Source: Bacteroidota bacterium (GTDB taxonomy: Bacteria; Bacteroidota; Bacteroidia; Chitinophagales; UBA2359). From it: a stretch of DNA of 7,519 nucleotides. A program made the position numbers and the translations under genes. The stretch lies in contig JAHDGP010000195.1 of NCBI GenBank assembly GCA_020627525.1, forward strand, positions 816 to 8,334, in the 5' to 3' direction. Every line of letters starts with the position of its first letter. Position 1 is the stretch's first letter. The notes under the pieces are model-generated. The model worked only from the letters and a program-made list of their open reading frames with translations. It made no database searches and was not told the DNA's origin. Shown here in pieces: positions 6,504-7,519 of this stretch.

Positions 6504-7167
6504 TTTCCAATGCCTCATTCAAATAATCAATAAGTGGCTTAGAATTACTAAAAATTTCCAACATTTTACTGGAAAAATCATCATTGCAAATTTCTTTGTC
6601 TGTAAAATTTTTGAAGACAGAAAAGTGTTTCAATTTTAACAATTCAATGTTTTCATGATCGACAGAATAACCTCTTGGTGCCTTTTTTAGTTGTCCCTCT
6701 TTGTACAAGCCGTTAAAATTGTTTTTAAAGAATGATGAATCAATAAATTCTAGCAATCTATCTGGGTTGTAGTCTATTTCTTGTCTAATTTTAGCCAATG
6801 CTTCACCATCTGGTCCCCACTTACCAATTCCAATGCAAGATTGATTAAAAGGTGAAAGATGAAAATAATATTCTGAGAATACAGACTTTTTACCTCCTTT
6901 TGAAACTGTAATAGCAAAATAATCTTTATAAGGTGGCAAATCTTTATTGAATCTATTGTTCCGATTTATCCTATAAACAGCATTTTTGACGGCTAAACCC
7001 TCAACTGAGGGATCAAACTCAGCTACTTTGCTTATAAGATCAGCTGAATATTCCTTAAACCAGTCTCTGCAAGAATTGTATTCTGCTCTATTTTCATCCA
7101 TCCAAGCCTTGTTATTGTTTTTGGATAGCTTTTTAAGAAACTTTAGTATAGGTGAAAAGTGCTTCAA
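6475..7167 (-). CDS. DUF2461 family protein (TIGR02453-like)
   Basis: A 230-residue cytoplasmic protein of the usual DUF2461 length. It has no signal peptide. Family features are the opening LKFLKKLSKNNNKAWMDENRAEY, then YRINRNNRFNKDLPPYKDYF, GGKKS, YYFHLSP, GIGKWGPDGEALAKIRQEI, and the later PRGYSVDHENIELLKLKHF. The start is TTG at 7167: it is the first start codon after an in-frame TAA (at about 7205) and places the conserved LKFL segment at the proper distance from the N-terminus. The next ATG, at residue 23, would remove the conserved beginning. Function is unknown for the family. It shares no operon with the B12 genes, runs opposite to the Omp28-like gene and overlaps it tail to tail by 29 nt. 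Confidence 0.9.
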   Translation of the reverse strand: MKHFSPILKFLKKLSKNNNKAWMDENRAEYNSCRDWFKEYSADLISKVAEFDPSVEGLAVKNAVYRINRNNRFNKDLPPYKDYFAITVSKGGKKSVFSEYYFHLSPFNQSCIGIGKWGPDGEALAKIRQEIDYNPDRLLEFIDSSFFKNNFNGLYKEGQLKKAPRGYSVDHENIELLKLKHFSVFKNFTDKEICNDDFSSKMLEIFSNSKPLIDYLNEALETNQLQSFQK

Positions 7168-7181
7168 TTTCGTTTTTGAGG

Positions 7182-7189
7182 CAAAAGTA
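7182..7189 (-). promoter_or_regulatory. Predicted -7 promoter element of the DUF2461 gene
   Basis: On the minus strand this reads TACTTTTG, an exact TAnnTTTG match, only 14 nt upstream of the TTG start. Transcription would begin around 7175, giving a leader of under 10 nt, almost leaderless. No good -33 element is seen at the normal spacing. Confidence 0.45.
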
Positions 7190-7220
7190 TGAATTCTAGC
7201 GACAACTTATGACTTGAAGA

Positions 7221-7256
7221 AATAAAAAAGCCGAAGCAACTAGTTGCTTCGGCTTT
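7221..7256 (-). terminator. Intrinsic terminator after the OmpA-family gene
   Basis: A perfect 24-bp palindrome at 7230-7253 (arms GCCGAAGCAAC and GTTGCTTCGGC) extends by three A-T pairs on each side. On the minus strand it is followed by CTTTTTTATT, a good U-tract. It lies about 25 nt past the family-type OmpA stop at 7280 and separates that gene from DUF2461. The opposite strand has only TTTAAAT after the stem, so termination there would be weaker. Confidence 0.9.
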
Positions 7257-7301
7257 AAATCATTAAAACTCAGTTTATATTATCTCTTTGTAACTTTCAC
7301 C

Positions 7302-7519
7302 TCAGTTCTTCTCTTTTTTATTAGCAGGAGTATCATTTGCAAATCTTGGAGCATCAGGACCGAAACCTTTTGTACTCATTCTGTTTGCTTGAACACCTTG
7401 TCTAACTAAGAATGCTTTAACAGCATCAGCTCTTTTCTGAGACAATGTTACATTAGAAGATCTAGATCCAACATTATCTGTATGTCCTTGTAATTGAATT
7501 TGAACTTTGCCATTAGCTT
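7302..7519 (-). CDS. OmpA-family peptidoglycan-binding protein, C-terminal part, apparent 3' frameshift
   Basis: The last 71 codons of a gene that enters from the right edge. They read through the OmpA C-terminal domain: VQIQLQGHTDNVGS, then NVTLSQKRADAVKAFLVRQGV and NRMSTKGFGPDAP. The TD..G Asp and the LSxxRAxxV Arg that contact the diaminopimelate of peptidoglycan are both present. The protein therefore anchors the outer membrane to the cell wall. The open frame ends KKEKN and TGA at 7302-7304. A one-base change in the A6 run (7314-7319) would instead give KKRRTEVKVTKR and a TAA at 7280-7282, which is the usual family ending. Either a sequencing indel or a real mutation of the tail is likely. 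The palindromic terminator follows. Confidence 0.85.
   Translation of the reverse strand, partial: ANGKVQIQLQGHTDNVGSRSSNVTLSQKRADAVKAFLVRQGVQANRMSTKGFGPDAPRFANDTPANKKEKN

Noticed and set aside
6986..7192. Plus-strand open frame of 68 codons
   Set aside because: It is antisense to the conserved start of the DUF2461 gene.
7311..7322. Programmed -1 frameshift at an A AAA AAG-like slippery run in the OmpA gene
   Set aside because: The zero-frame codons are AAA AAA GAG, so the heptamer is out of phase, and reaching the family ending needs a +1, not a -1, change.
1..7519. CRISPR array, insertion sequence, tRNA or rRNA
   Set aside because: No regularly spaced repeats, transposase-like protein, terminal repeats or structural RNA sequence was recognised on either strand.

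Overview
The window looks like a low-GC chromosome segment from a member of the Bacteroidota, probably Flavobacteriales-like; I cannot go lower in rank. The evidence is the type IX secretion (T9SS) C-terminal sorting domains on three proteins, signal peptides ending in A|Q, exact Bacteroidota -7 promoter elements (TAnnTTTG), weak Shine-Dalgarno sites, and the families present (DUF4465, Omp28-like, DUF2461, a DUF5074/YncE-like lipoprotein).

Left part (1-2448, minus strand): a tightly coupled three-gene operon read right to left. It holds a very small T9SS-tailed secreted protein, a BtuB-like TonB-dependent receptor (4-nt overlap), and the first 76 codons of a surface lipoprotein of the DUF5074/YncE propeller type (8-nt overlap). 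The lipoprotein resembles the BtuG partners of BtuB in gut Bacteroides. The operon is best read as outer-membrane cobalamin (B12) capture.

Intergenic control region (2449-2814): two divergent promoters face outward from a perfect 11-bp inverted repeat. On the plus strand a canonical cobalamin riboswitch follows, ending in a 12-bp hairpin with a CGGGTGA loop just before the next gene.

Centre (2815-5246, plus strand): the riboswitch leads into a T9SS-secreted DUF4465 protein. Overlapping it by 4 nt, from a TTG start, is an exported protein with an N-terminal beta-rich domain and a formylglycine-generating-enzyme-like (SUMF1) fold that lacks the catalytic cysteine pair. The riboswitch sits on this pair and not on btuB, so the pair is predicted to make B12-repressed, cell-surface or periplasmic proteins that work alongside the divergent BtuB/BtuG-like system. 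This is the most interesting part of the window.

Right part (5247-7519): a T9SS-secreted Omp28-like thioredoxin-fold protein on the plus strand, possibly with its own promoter. Its 3' end overlaps a convergent DUF2461 gene by 29 nt. Then come a strong palindromic terminator and the C-terminal end of an OmpA-family peptidoglycan-binding protein on the minus strand, whose last residues appear displaced by a one-base indel in an A6 run.
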